The notes beneath the pieces were generated by a model. That model did no database searches, had not been told where the DNA came from, and worked only from the letters and a program-made list of their open reading frames with translations. This document shows, one piece after another, positions 28,438 to 37,323 of a stretch of DNA of 64,000 bases; within the stretch, counting starts at the first letter, position 1; the number at the start of each line of letters is the position of its first letter. The stretch is from Limnospira fusiformis SAG 85.79. Its GTDB lineage: Bacteria > Cyanobacteriota > Cyanobacteriia > Cyanobacteriales > Microcoleaceae. A program made the translations under genes and the position numbers. The stretch is taken from contig NZ_CP051185.1 of the NCBI RefSeq assembly GCF_012516315.1, positions 3,911,363 to 3,975,362 of the forward strand, given 5' to 3'.

Positions 28438-29463
28438 TTATCTTAACCCCCTTTGGGTTAATAAATAAACCGCAAAACTCCCCAACCAATGACTTCCGGC
28501 GTAATCACACAGAGAAACCGGTTTTAACCCTACTCGACGATGTACCGCCGCCACCGCTTGTAAACTGTTAATGCGTCGATCATCGGGGGGAAGTCCCGCG
28601 ATAATTCCCTCTAACATCCAAGCGCGACTTAGGTTGAGACCATCAAAATGGGATTGTTGATAGTCGGTGGGGTTGCTGGGAATTACTGGAGATAACCAGT
28701 CTATTTCCGGGGTTTCTGGGATGTTTGGGAGAAATTCCCCCAGCCAATTGGCGAAGTTTTCAGCATCTAAAAAACGCCTCATTAAATCGGCTTCCGCTAG
28801 GGTCGGAGACAGGAAATCACAGCCGAGAGGTTCAATGTCTAAGGGATAGTTGCGATCGCCATGATAAAACATCTTAGCTCGTTCTTTCAGTAAACCAGCC
28901 AGATCCTGATTATCCGTAATTTTAGCCCAATCCCAGATTAAACCCATAGCAAAGGCGGTTTGAATATGGGTCCCACTGCGGTTAGGAAAGGCTAAATCTA
29001 ACAGCCATTGTCGCAGGTTATTAACTGCTACTTCTTCTAAGGGTTGCAGTATTTCCCCCCACTGTTTTCCCTGGCTATCATTCCATCCTCGCAATTCGGC
29101 GGTTAATTGTAATAACCACGCCAAACCATAGGGACACTCAAACTCTGGTCTATCTTTCAGATAGTCGGCTTCTTGAGCGATCGCTTCTGGGGTCAAGTTT
29201 TCGCTGACTTTTTCCCTGGCTTCTTCCCTAAATTCCACTCTCGGAAAACAACGCATCACCCGCACCAACAGCCAATGATTATGAACTGCAGAATGCCAGT
29301 CCAAACAACCATAAAAGGCTGGGTTGAGTTGACGATGAGGAACTAAATCAGTCTCCTCTGATAAACCATAGAAATGCACATGGGGATATTCCCTATTGAT
29401 ACACCCTAAAGCACATCTCACAAAAGGAGCGATCGCTGTGGGATTAACCTGGTCAGTTTTCAC
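28438..29463 (-). CDS. DUF2891 family protein
   Basis: This 341-residue protein contains YGCLDWHSAVHNHWLLVRVM near residues 50-70, ECPYGLAWLLQL, SGTHIQTAFAMGL and the C-terminal LSDYAGSHWLGSF-like end, as expected for DUF2891, an alpha/alpha-barrel-like family sometimes linked to glycan metabolism. It is convergent with the HTH gene with a 2-bp gap. Confidence 0.85.
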   Translation of the reverse strand: MKTDQVNPTAIAPFVRCALGCINREYPHVHFYGLSEETDLVPHRQLNPAFYGCLDWHSAVHNHWLLVRVMRCFPRVEFREEAREKVSENLTPEAIAQEADYLKDRPEFECPYGLAWLLQLTAELRGWNDSQGKQWGEILQPLEEVAVNNLRQWLLDLAFPNRSGTHIQTAFAMGLIWDWAKITDNQDLAGLLKERAKMFYHGDRNYPLDIEPLGCDFLSPTLAEADLMRRFLDAENFANWLGEFLPNIPETPEIDWLSPVIPSNPTDYQQSHFDGLNLSRAWMLEGIIAGLPPDDRRINSLQAVAAVHRRVGLKPVSLCDYAGSHWLGSFAVYLLTQRGLR

Positions 29464-29502
29464 GAATATTTATCAAGTCTTAGCAGTGAACATTCCGGGG
29501 AT

Positions 29503-30096
29503 TTAACCAGTCGGTATATATTCCCGACACTTGATAGGTAAATTGGGATGACCTCTGGCTAAAGCCAATAAGCGATCGCTCCTAAATATACATCTTCTAA
29601 AATTCCCCAAGTTGGTCATATTTTGGGCATTGAATAACTGCCAAATTCTCCCTTTTATCCTCATCCCTAAACTCGCCAAAATAGCCGTTTTGGGGGATTG
29701 GCGACTTGGTTTTAGCGGTCTATCGCCGGGTCGCAGCCTTGAAGGGTTAATAATAATTGTTTCCGTCGCTGCCAGGTCGCGTTCCTGTTGTAGAGTTAAT
29801 TGATAGGTAGTATTTCCATCGGCGGCGGCTATTTCTAGCACATAAACACCAGCCGGTAAATTAAAGGCGATCGCCGACCCTTCATTCGGCTGCACTAATT
29901 GGCGACTTACCAGGCGACCCCTAGCCGTTTTTAGTCGCAATTCCACCCCAGCACTAAAGCCCTCCACAGAACAATTTAACCGTCCCTTCACCGGATGATT
30001 AAAGGTATAGATGTCTATGGCATCTTTCCCCATAAACCCCACATAAACGGCATGATCAGCTAAATTTCCCAGTGCAAAAGTGATGGCAGCAGCCAT
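29503..30096 (-). CDS. hypothetical protein with pre-peptidase-like beta domain
   Basis: This 197-residue protein has an N-terminal beta-rich part (VYVGFMGKDAIDIYTFNHPV then SAGVELRLKT and LPAGVYVLEIAAADGNTTYQ) resembling bacterial pre-peptidase C-terminal (PPC) domains. The basic C-terminal tail (from about 125) looks unstructured. There is no clear signal peptide. Export is therefore uncertain. Confidence 0.6.
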   Translation of the reverse strand: MAAAITFALGNLADHAVYVGFMGKDAIDIYTFNHPVKGRLNCSVEGFSAGVELRLKTARGRLVSRQLVQPNEGSAIAFNLPAGVYVLEIAAADGNTTYQLTLQQERDLAATETIIINPSRLRPGDRPLKPSRQSPKTAILASLGMRIKGRIWQLFNAQNMTNLGNFRRCIFRSDRLLALARGHPNLPIKCREYIPTG

Positions 30097-30285
30097 AATT
30101 ATAGCCCCAAGTTTTCGGTTAAACTTCTTATGGCATTATACCACAGTTTACACATTATATAGCATTCCACACCAAATTAATTATTTCTGTTGATCTACCG
30201 CAGCTTAATCGTCCCCCAGACCCCAGCCTGAGATTTTTAATCATTTTTTAAGTCTTGTCGCCGTCACTTGGTGCTAAAATTGTCT

Positions 30286-30304
30286 ACAATGATAATCATT
30301 CTCA
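30286..30304. promoter_or_regulatory. candidate Zur box upstream of znuABC
   Basis: The near-palindrome AATGATAATCATT (30288-30300), followed by ctca, resembles cyanobacterial Zur operators (TGAnAATnATTnTCA type). It lies 457 bp upstream of znuA, an unusually long distance explained by the structured element at 30352-30698. It would allow zinc-dependent repression. Confidence 0.65.
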
Positions 30305-30351
30305 CCCAGGGCAGCCAACTCACCCATATCAGAAGCGATTATTCCCGTGGA

Positions 30352-30698
30352 GTCAGCACCCCCGACTGAAGCACGGGGGCTTCGTGCCCCCCTTTCAGGT
30401 AGCTGACCAGCTTAAGCCTTAACTGGCTCCGTTCAGAGCAAGAGTTAAAGTTCCTACCCTGGAATGCGTGCTAGTTCCAGGCCCTAGAACCGAATCGTTA
30501 AACATCTCTAAGGGGTTAAGGACGTGCGATTTGGATAGTACCGACTCTGAACATTGGCGAAGCAAACATTACCCCGCAAGGGAGTCGGAGCCAACCATAG
30601 CTCCATGGAGGGGCAACCATACCCCTCCACCCCGCAAGGGGGTGCTGGCGGCGGTCAGCCGCTTGAGTAGGTTTTCCTCTCCGTGATCAATCACGGAG
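30352..30698 (+). ncRNA. structured hairpin-rich RNA, HEARO/IscB omega-RNA-like, no nuclease gene
   Basis: At least six stems follow one another: GTCAGC/GCTGAC (30352-30357 with 30402-30407) enclosing GC-rich alternatives such as GGGGGC-TTCGT-GCCCCC; CCTGGAA/TTCCAGG (30458-30464, 30475-30481); CCGACTC/GAGTCGG (30541-30547, 30582-30588); GGAGGGG/CCCCTCC (30607-30613, 30622-30628); CCCC-GCAA-GGGG; and CTCCGTGAT/ATCACGGAG (30679-30687, 30690-30698). There is no credible ORF. Length, hairpin order, the GCAAG loops and the GTGA just downstream recall HEARO elements (IscB omega RNAs), many of which in Arthrospira-type genomes lack the ORF as I recall. An IS200/IS605 end or a cis-regulatory leader of znuA are alternatives. 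Confidence 0.5.
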
Positions 30699-30756
30699 CT
30701 TCCAACCCTCCCAGGAGTTTTACGTGAAAAGCATGATCACCAGTTAGCAGGAGGTT

Positions 30757-31923
30757 TTGATGATTTCCAGATCTCGATTATTCGGACGTTTAACAGTATT
30801 GGTGGCTTCAACAGTCGCCCTAGGTTTAGGAGGTTGTGGTCCGACAGATACCACTGGCGAGACAGAAACACCAGAGACTCAAGCTACAACTGTAGCCACA
30901 GAAGCACAGTTGCAGGTGGTGACCACATTCTTACCCATGACACAGTTTACCAGAGCTGTGGTAGGCGATCGCGCCACAGTAGTGCAATTAATGCCGACCA
31001 ATGTGGGACCCCATGATTTTCAGTCTAGACCAGGAGATATACAGGCGATCGTCAACGCTGATGTCTTGGTGAAAAACGGCTTGGAAATGGAGTTTTTCCT
31101 AGATAGTTTGATTGAGAATGCCCGCAATGATAACCTAGTAATTATTGACTCTAGTCAAGGCATCCCTACCGTTGCTAATGAAGATCATGATCATGATCAC
31201 GGTCATGGTCACGGTCACGGACATGATCACGGTCACGGTCACGGTCACGGTCACGGTCACGGTCATGATCACGGTCACGGTCACGGTCATGATCACGGTC
31301 ACGGACATCATCACCACCATCATGGAGAATTTAACCCCCATATTTGGCTAGATCCTAAACGCGCAATTCAGCAAGTCGAAAATATTCGAGATGGGTTAAT
31401 AGCCACTGATCCAGAAGGGGCCGAAAAATACACAGCCAATGCGGCTGCATTCATCGAAAAACTGCGAGAACTTGATGCTGAGATTACCCAAAAACTAGCG
31501 CCTTTTGCTGGACAAACTTTTGTAGTCTTCCATGATTTTGCCCCCTACTTTGCCGAAAGGTATAACCTCATATCTCAATCTTTTGTGGGTATCCCGGAAC
31601 AAAATCCATCCCCCCAAGATGTACAAAGAGTTATGAATACAGTTGCCGAATCAGGACTACAAACTATCCTGACTGAACCCCAAGTAGATCAGGATATGTT
31701 TTCTACGATCGCCCGAGATATGGGAATTCGTGTCGGTGTCTTTAACCCTATCGAAACTGGCGAACCTGAAGCGATCGAACCTGAATATTATCTGCGTGTC
31801 ATGCGGGAAAATGTTCAAAATTTATTAGAGGCTTTTGGCGGCGGACAAACACAGTCATGGCTACCTTTATCAACCCCTAAATCTGTGGCGGTTATTCCCC
31901 AACCAGTTGGCTTACGCTTCTAG
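30757..31923 (+). CDS. znuA: zinc ABC transporter substrate-binding lipoprotein ZnuA
   Basis: This high-affinity zinc-binding protein delivers zinc to ZnuB. A lipoprotein signal (basic start, hydrophobic run, lipobox LGGC with C27) indicates membrane anchoring. Cluster A-I fold motifs are GPHDFQSRPGD, HIWLDPKRA, VVFHDFAPYF and the C-terminal VFNPIETG. Between about residues 145 and 190 lies an unusually long His/Asp/Gly run (HDHGHGHGHG type, ending HHHHHHG), a zinc-loading loop. RBS caggagg precedes ATG 30757. Length of 388 is longer than usual because of the His loop. Confidence 0.95.
   Translation: MMISRSRLFGRLTVLVASTVALGLGGCGPTDTTGETETPETQATTVATEAQLQVVTTFLPMTQFTRAVVGDRATVVQLMPTNVGPHDFQSRPGDIQAIVNADVLVKNGLEMEFFLDSLIENARNDNLVIIDSSQGIPTVANEDHDHDHGHGHGHGHDHGHGHGHGHGHGHDHGHGHGHDHGHGHHHHHHGEFNPHIWLDPKRAIQQVENIRDGLIATDPEGAEKYTANAAAFIEKLRELDAEITQKLAPFAGQTFVVFHDFAPYFAERYNLISQSFVGIPEQNPSPQDVQRVMNTVAESGLQTILTEPQVDQDMFSTIARDMGIRVGVFNPIETGEPEAIEPEYYLRVMRENVQNLLEAFGGGQTQSWLPLSTPKSVAVIPQPVGLRF
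31183..31325 (+). repeat. GGTCAC hexanucleotide repeat encoding the His-Gly loop of ZnuA
   Basis: The 6-bp unit ggtcac (Gly-His), with gatcac and gatcat variants (Asp-His), is repeated about 20 times. Slippage by whole units preserves frame, so loop length should vary between strains. Confidence 0.9.
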
Positions 31924-31936
31924 GTTAAACCTTCGG

Positions 31937-31964
31937 AATTGCCGGGTTATTTAGCCCGGTAATT
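31937..31964 (+). terminator. intercistronic hairpin between znuA and znuC
   Basis: AATTGCCGGG and CCCGGTAATT-type arms (31937-31964) form a hairpin with a short A/T loop and no T-tract. A similar element (cgggttaattattacccg, about 32778-32795) lies between znuC and znuB. They may set expression ratios by partial termination or mRNA processing. Confidence 0.5.
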
Positions 31965-31994
31965 CATCTGCTGCTAACTTCAAGGAGATGAAAA

Positions 31995-32786
31995 TTGAAA
32001 AATCCCGTGTTAATAGTAGATAAACTAACTGTTTATCATGAGACATATTTGGCTGTTGACCAGGTTTCTTTTAGCTTAGAAGAAGGAACCGACATGGCAA
32101 TTATTGGACCCAATGGGGCTGGGAAAAGTACATTAATTCAGTCGATTTTAGGCATTTTACCCCGCCAAAATGGTGATGTATTTATCCTAGGACAGCCTTT
32201 GAGTCGCTCAGGATATTTGCCTAATTATGTCCGCCGGGAAATTGCCTATTTACCTCAAAATTTTATGTTCGATCGCCGCATTCCTATCACTGTTCAGGAA
32301 TTAGTCGGTTTGGGATGGGATAAATTAGGTTTACAACTGCCTTGGGTGGGTTCCAGAAGCCGTTATCATGCTATTAGACAAGCATTAATCAAGGTGGAGG
32401 CTTGGAACCTACGTCATCACTTGATTGGTGGTCTTTCCGGTGGTGAAATGAAGCGAGTTTTATTAGCTTATTGTGTGGTGCGTCCCCGTCGCTTATTGAT
32501 ACTTGATGAGGCTTTGGCTGGCTTAGATGTTCAGGGAGAGTTGGATTTTTACCAATTATTATATCAACTCAAAAAAGAAGAAGGTTGGGCAATTTTGCAG
32601 ATTTCCCACGACCTAGATCAGGTGAAAAAACACTGCGATCGCGTACTGTGTTTAAATCGCATGGTATTGTCAGAAGGACCCCCGGAAACTATCCTTTCTC
32701 CCGAAAATATAGCGATCGCTTATGGTTCTCAATTACGATTAATCCATACCAATAATCATCATATAAACAATCAAATCACGGGTTAA
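31995..32786 (+). CDS. znuC: zinc ABC transporter ATPase ZnuC
   Basis: This 263-residue ATPase has Walker A GPNGAGKST, signature LSGGEMKRV, Walker B LLILDEALAGLD and the H-loop His in ISHDLDQV. The start is TTG 31995, chosen because aaggag (31982-31987) is correctly spaced; the ATG at 31988 is out of frame. The C-terminus carries a short His/Asn-rich tail (HTNNHHINNQ), fitting a metal transporter. Confidence 0.94.
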   Translation: MKNPVLIVDKLTVYHETYLAVDQVSFSLEEGTDMAIIGPNGAGKSTLIQSILGILPRQNGDVFILGQPLSRSGYLPNYVRREIAYLPQNFMFDRRIPITVQELVGLGWDKLGLQLPWVGSRSRYHAIRQALIKVEAWNLRHHLIGGLSGGEMKRVLLAYCVVRPRRLLILDEALAGLDVQGELDFYQLLYQLKKEEGWAILQISHDLDQVKKHCDRVLCLNRMVLSEGPPETILSPENIAIAYGSQLRLIHTNNHHINNQITG

Positions 32787-32836
32787 TTATTACCCGGTAA
32801 CATGGAAATCTGATCTAATTATAAGGAGATTAACCC

Positions 32837-33676
32837 TTGAATATTCCAGCCGACTTAATGCGTATGATTGAGCTTTTTCAACTGCCTTTTATGCAGCGAG
32901 CCATCATGGGTGGGATTCTGACTGGGTTGATGGGGGGAATGTTAGGCAGTTTCACCATTTTAAGGCAACTGTCTTTTTTTAGTGATGCCCTCGGACATTC
33001 CGCATTATTAGGCATTAGTATTAGCCTGTTATTAAGGATTGATCCGTCTTGGGTGATTCTACCTTTTGCCGTATTATTTGCCCTCGGTGTTACCTATTTT
33101 ATGGAACGTACCCAACTCTGGACTGATGCTTTATTAAATATAATTTACTCTTCATCTCTGGCTATTGGTATTATTATCCTGAGTTTTAGAGACGATTACC
33201 GAGGGGGAATTAGTAATATTTTATTTGGCGATATTTTGGGGATTCGCGAATCGGATTTAATCTTGTCTGGTTTGTTACTATTAATCTGCATTGCATTTAT
33301 TGCCCTCACTTTGCGATCGCAGATGTTACTAACCTTAAATGAACCCTTAGCCATTGCACGCGGCGTGGCTGTCACACCCCATCGCACTGTCTTTATAGTC
33401 TTATTATCCCTACTGGTGGGAATATCTATCAGGGCGATCGGTGTATTGCTAATTAGTGCTTTTGTGGTAATTCCCGCCTGTGCGGCTAGGTTACTAACCC
33501 GCAATTTTATCGGTTACATTATCGTATCATCGGCTTTAGGTGGATTTAGTGCGGTTTTAGGTATGATATTATCAGCCTTATTAAACTTGCCCTCCGGTCC
33601 CAGTATTGTCACCATGCAGTTAGCCATTTTTCTGCTGGCTATTCTCATTCCCAATCTGAAACTGTTAGTATCCTAA
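32837..33676 (+). CDS. znuB: zinc ABC transporter permease ZnuB
   Basis: This 279-residue ABC-3 family membrane permease has about eight hydrophobic spans. Landmarks are MGGILTGLMGGMLGSFTILR, FFSDALGHSALLGI, and RGVAVTPHRT before the second half. The start is TTG 32837 with RBS aaggag at 32823-32828. It closes the znuABC operon; no zur gene is in the window. Confidence 0.94.
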   Translation: MNIPADLMRMIELFQLPFMQRAIMGGILTGLMGGMLGSFTILRQLSFFSDALGHSALLGISISLLLRIDPSWVILPFAVLFALGVTYFMERTQLWTDALLNIIYSSSLAIGIIILSFRDDYRGGISNILFGDILGIRESDLILSGLLLLICIAFIALTLRSQMLLTLNEPLAIARGVAVTPHRTVFIVLLSLLVGISIRAIGVLLISAFVVIPACAARLLTRNFIGYIIVSSALGGFSAVLGMILSALLNLPSGPSIVTMQLAIFLLAILIPNLKLLVS

Positions 33677-33705
33677 TATCTGCCAGAAATCCCAGAGAAG
33701 GTCTG

Positions 33706-35130
33706 TTAATGTAGCGATCGCCGCCAGTCAAAAAACCTGTTTAATAAACTTTGCTGCCATTTACTTTCAGCAAATTTCCGCTTTTTCAATAATAAAGCAG
33801 CCTTGCTATTTACCTCCGAAAGAGTCGGGTAAACGTGAATACCTGTTAACGCCGAAACCTTCAAATTATTAGCCATTGCCAAAACTACCTCATGGATTAA
33901 TTCCCCCGCCACTGGTCCAACAATATGAGCCCCAAGAATATCCCCATTTCCGCGCACAATAATTTTCCCAAAACCCCCCGTTTCTCCCTCAGCTTGGGCG
34001 CGATCCACATCAGAAAACTGTTGTTTAAGAATATAAACATCATCCCCATAAGCAGCCTTCGCCTGTGCTTCTGTCAACCCCACCCGCGCCAATTCTGGGT
34101 CAGTAAATGTCGCCCAAGGAATTACGCGATAATTTACCTTACTTACTGGGAAAAACAGGGCATTAGTCAACACCACAACGGCTTCATAACCCGCCACATG
34201 GGTAAACTGATAACCCCCAATTACATCCCCACAGGCATAAATTCGGGAATTGGTAGTTTGTAGCTTTTCATTGACCTTAATTCCCCCAGGTTCTACGGCT
34301 ACTCCCGCCGCCTCTAAATTGAGGGATTCCACATTAGGCGATCGCCCTGAAGCCAGCAAAATTTCATCAACAATAACCGTATTATTCCCGGCTTTAATCA
34401 GTTTTTTACCCTGGGCAATTTCCACAGTTTCCGCCCGTGATTTCGGCAAAATGCGGATTCCTTCAGCCTGAAATTGCTGTTCAACTACCCTAGCCGCTTC
34501 CGGTTCTTCTTTCGGTAAAATATGATCGCGACTGGAAATAATTGTCACCTCCGAACCCAACCGAGAAACAGCCTGTCCTAACTCACAACCAATAGGACCC
34601 GCCCCAATGATAGCGAGAGATTTCGGGCATTTTTCCAAGGAAAATACCTGTTCATTAGTGAGAAAACCAGCCTCTGTTAAACCTGGTATATTGGGAATAG
34701 CGGCACGGGAACCGGTAGCAATAACAAACGCTCTAGCTGTTAATTTTTTCCCATTGACTGCAAAAGTTTTGGCATCAATAAATTGACCATCCCCAAAAAT
34801 TACCTCAACCCCTAATCCTTGAAAACGTTGTGGGGAGTCATGGGGTTCTATATTTTTAATTACTTGTTGAACATGAGCGATCGCTTCGGCAAAATTAATG
34901 GTTGGCGAGGTTGTATGTATGCCAAATTTAGCGGCATTTTTGACTTGATAAGCCCGGCGAGAAGCATGAATCAAAGACTTGCTAGGAACACAACCAAACC
35001 AGAGACAATCACCCCCTAAGCGATCGCGTTCCACTAGGGCGACCTTAGCCTTTAATTGTGCGGCAGCACTAGCCACAACCAAACCCCCGGAACCCCCACC
35101 AATGACGATAATATCATAATCCACAGCCAT
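33706..35130 (-). CDS. FAD-dependent pyridine nucleotide-disulfide oxidoreductase (mercuric reductase/dihydrolipoamide dehydrogenase-like)
   Basis: This is a 474-residue flavoprotein with the FAD motif GGGSGGLVVASAAA, redox pair GGDCLWFGCVPSKS (Cys-X4-Cys), NAD(P) motif IIGAGPIGCELGQA and a second FAD motif YACGDV. A C-terminal dimerisation domain is present. Mercury-specific C-terminal vicinal cysteines are absent (it ends RFFDWRRSLH), so a true mercuric reductase role is doubtful. It is convergent with znuB. Confidence 0.9.
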   Translation of the reverse strand: MAVDYDIIVIGGGSGGLVVASAAAQLKAKVALVERDRLGGDCLWFGCVPSKSLIHASRRAYQVKNAAKFGIHTTSPTINFAEAIAHVQQVIKNIEPHDSPQRFQGLGVEVIFGDGQFIDAKTFAVNGKKLTARAFVIATGSRAAIPNIPGLTEAGFLTNEQVFSLEKCPKSLAIIGAGPIGCELGQAVSRLGSEVTIISSRDHILPKEEPEAARVVEQQFQAEGIRILPKSRAETVEIAQGKKLIKAGNNTVIVDEILLASGRSPNVESLNLEAAGVAVEPGGIKVNEKLQTTNSRIYACGDVIGGYQFTHVAGYEAVVVLTNALFFPVSKVNYRVIPWATFTDPELARVGLTEAQAKAAYGDDVYILKQQFSDVDRAQAEGETGGFGKIIVRGNGDILGAHIVGPVAGELIHEVVLAMANNLKVSALTGIHVYPTLSEVNSKAALLLKKRKFAESKWQQSLLNRFFDWRRSLH

Positions 35131-35248
35131 AATTTTTCCCCTAATTAAATCACATGAATTTGCTACCTCCAGAATATGATAAACTCATTAATCTGAAGGT
35201 AGCCGGAAACTTAACTGAGTAATAACTGAAAATTACCCCAACTTCTGA

Positions 35249-35719
35249 TTAACTCACAGATGGATCGGTGGTAGTTTCTGACCCGCCACCCGCGAAAAAT
35301 TGGCGAGTTACAGCAGCAGTAATAATGTGGGAAAGTAAACCCATTGGACCCGCAAATAAACATAAAATCAGAGAATGAATTGTCCAAACTCCGGTTTTTT
35401 GTCCTTCCCAATATATCCAACGTCCCACAAACAGATCTAAGATTAAAAAGTGAACCCACCCGGCGGCTGCGATCGTTTCATCTCCGAAAAACTTAGCGAT
35501 ATCTGCTAATTGGGGGTTGGATAAAGCCGCCGCACTTTCCGGGTTTATGCTACCCGCAAACAGATACAAATATGTTAACGCCAACAGGATAAAGGGAATA
35601 TATGATTCCATCACTTTTCTGGTAACTCCCCAATTGGGAACAAACACCATTAGACCCCAAAAAGGCAGTACAAATATGTTGGCGACATTAAAAATTTGGT
35701 CAACTGGTAAATTTAACAT
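35249..35719 (-). CDS. ABA4-like / DUF4281 membrane protein
   Basis: This 156-residue protein has four hydrophobic spans and the sequence WVHFLILDLFVGRWIYWEGQ plus LCLFAGPMGLLSHI, diagnostic of DUF4281. The plant homologue ABA4 is required for neoxanthin formation, and cyanobacterial members are of uncertain role in carotenoid metabolism. The Gly/Ser/Thr-rich tail is probably disordered. Confidence 0.85.
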   Translation of the reverse strand: MLNLPVDQIFNVANIFVLPFWGLMVFVPNWGVTRKVMESYIPFILLALTYLYLFAGSINPESAAALSNPQLADIAKFFGDETIAAAGWVHFLILDLFVGRWIYWEGQKTGVWTIHSLILCLFAGPMGLLSHIITAAVTRQFFAGGGSETTTDPSVS

Positions 35720-35821
35720 GGCTGACTTGTGAACAGTATTAATTAACTATAACAAATTTTGGGCAGTTTGTTAATCATGGGGCTAAACTTCGATGATTTG
35801 TCTAAGCTGAATTGGTCGAGT

Positions 35822-37114
35822 TTAACTAAATAAGCTGTGATTATAAATGGTTAAAATGGTCACAGGATTTACAGAAACAAATCTGGTTAAACTCCCCAGA
35901 GAAAATGAACGGGAAAGCTGTACTTGTAACAGATGATAATTCCAGTGTTTTTCCCTGGTAATTTTGTCTTTAACCCACTGTAATGCTAAATTGATATGTT
36001 CTAAAGTTCTCAAAACTACTACTATCCTACCTCCCGGAGAAAGTCGAATGCTACAGATTCCTAAAATCTCCGGTAAATTGTTGTCGGGAATGCCCATAAA
36101 AATGCGATCGGGCGTTCTCAAATGATGTAATATAGCGGGAAATTCCCCATTAATTGATATCACATTGTTTATCTGAAATCTGCGGCAATTTTGTTCAATT
36201 AAACAGGTTCCCGATGCCGTTTTTTCGATGGCGTAAATGGTGGACTGGGGAAATAATCTCGCTATTTCTACTGAGAGACAACCCGGACTGGCTTGCATAT
36301 CCCAAACTACTTGATTTGGCTGTAACCCTAGTTCCCCTAATGCTAAGATACGCAGTTCCCGTGGCGTGATTAATTCGGGTTGATTGCTATTGCCGAAAAA
36401 TAAGTGATCTGGTATTCCTAAACTGGGAAGATTGGCTAAATCAACCTGGTCGATAATCGCTGGTAAATCGGGTAATAATATCACCAAGTTTAAGGGTGAA
36501 AATTGATAGTTATTTATCCGGTCTACCGGGTAGGGTTGTACTCGCTCATTTTCGCCCCCCAAATTTTCGGCAACCCAGAATTGATAAACTTTCGCTAAAT
36601 CTAGGGATAAGATTAATTGAGCGATCGCTTGAGGGGGATAATCTACACTTGTCAAAATGCCTATCTTTTTAACCCCCTCTTTTAAAGCCTGAGTTAAGCT
36701 ATCCATTGACCGACTATCAACCCTAATGATTCTCGCATCTTCCCAAGGAATTTGCAGACGGTTAAAAGCTAACTGCATTGAACTAATATGGGGATAAAAA
36801 ATTAACTGTTCTGGTGGAAAGTTGGCGGCTAATAATCCCCCCACATCAAAAAATAACGGATCGCCAGATACTAAAAATATCACCTCCGGGTTAGTCTGAT
36901 AATTCCTCTCCCAATTGGTTAGCCATTGTTTCAGTTCGGACAGTGTTTCGACCATATCGGTTAACAGCAATTTTGGAATAGTCTCATAGCTGCTTAAAAA
37001 ACCCAAATTGCGAGAGTTCCCCACTAACAGATTACCCCGTTTAACCACCCGGCGAACGGAGTCGGAAAGTCCCGCCAATCCATCTAAATTAATGCCAATA
37101 ATATGTATCGTCAA
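35822..37114 (-). CDS. cobL: precorrin-6Y C5,15-methyltransferase (decarboxylating), CbiE-CbiT fusion
   Basis: CobL methylates precorrin-6Y at C-5 and C-15 and decarboxylates it in cobalamin synthesis. The 430 residues comprise a CbiE tetrapyrrole methylase domain (about 1-215; GINLDGLAGLSDSV, VSGDPLFFDVGGLL) and a CbiT class I methyltransferase (about 230-430; TPRELRILALGELGLQPNQV). The SAM loop reads DMQASPG, a variant of the usual GxGxG-like motif. No other cobalamin gene and no cobalamin riboswitch is visible nearby. Confidence 0.92.
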   Translation of the reverse strand: MTIHIIGINLDGLAGLSDSVRRVVKRGNLLVGNSRNLGFLSSYETIPKLLLTDMVETLSELKQWLTNWERNYQTNPEVIFLVSGDPLFFDVGGLLAANFPPEQLIFYPHISSMQLAFNRLQIPWEDARIIRVDSRSMDSLTQALKEGVKKIGILTSVDYPPQAIAQLILSLDLAKVYQFWVAENLGGENERVQPYPVDRINNYQFSPLNLVILLPDLPAIIDQVDLANLPSLGIPDHLFFGNSNQPELITPRELRILALGELGLQPNQVVWDMQASPGCLSVEIARLFPQSTIYAIEKTASGTCLIEQNCRRFQINNVISINGEFPAILHHLRTPDRIFMGIPDNNLPEILGICSIRLSPGGRIVVVLRTLEHINLALQWVKDKITREKHWNYHLLQVQLSRSFSLGSLTRFVSVNPVTILTIYNHSLFS

Positions 37115-37323
37115 CTATCTACTTTAGGTAAATTGTCAATATTCACAATTAATCAATTAACAGCCATTTTTGGTCAATAATTAGCCAGATTTTACTACTT
37201 TAAACAATATCCTGATATTGTCGCGTTCAATTATGATTGGATATGTTCAGTGCGTCAGCAGCACAATTAACTCTAATTGAGAGCATCTTAAAAAACTGCA
37301 TCTGACGCACCCAAAAAAAAGCC

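Noticed and set aside
30468-30686. A 72-residue frame inside the structured leader of znuA
   Set aside because: It crosses several perfect stems and has no protein-like features or RBS.
31135-31351. Val-Thr and other repetitive frames over the znuA His loop
   Set aside because: These are frame-shifted readings of the ggtcac hexamer within the conserved znuA gene.
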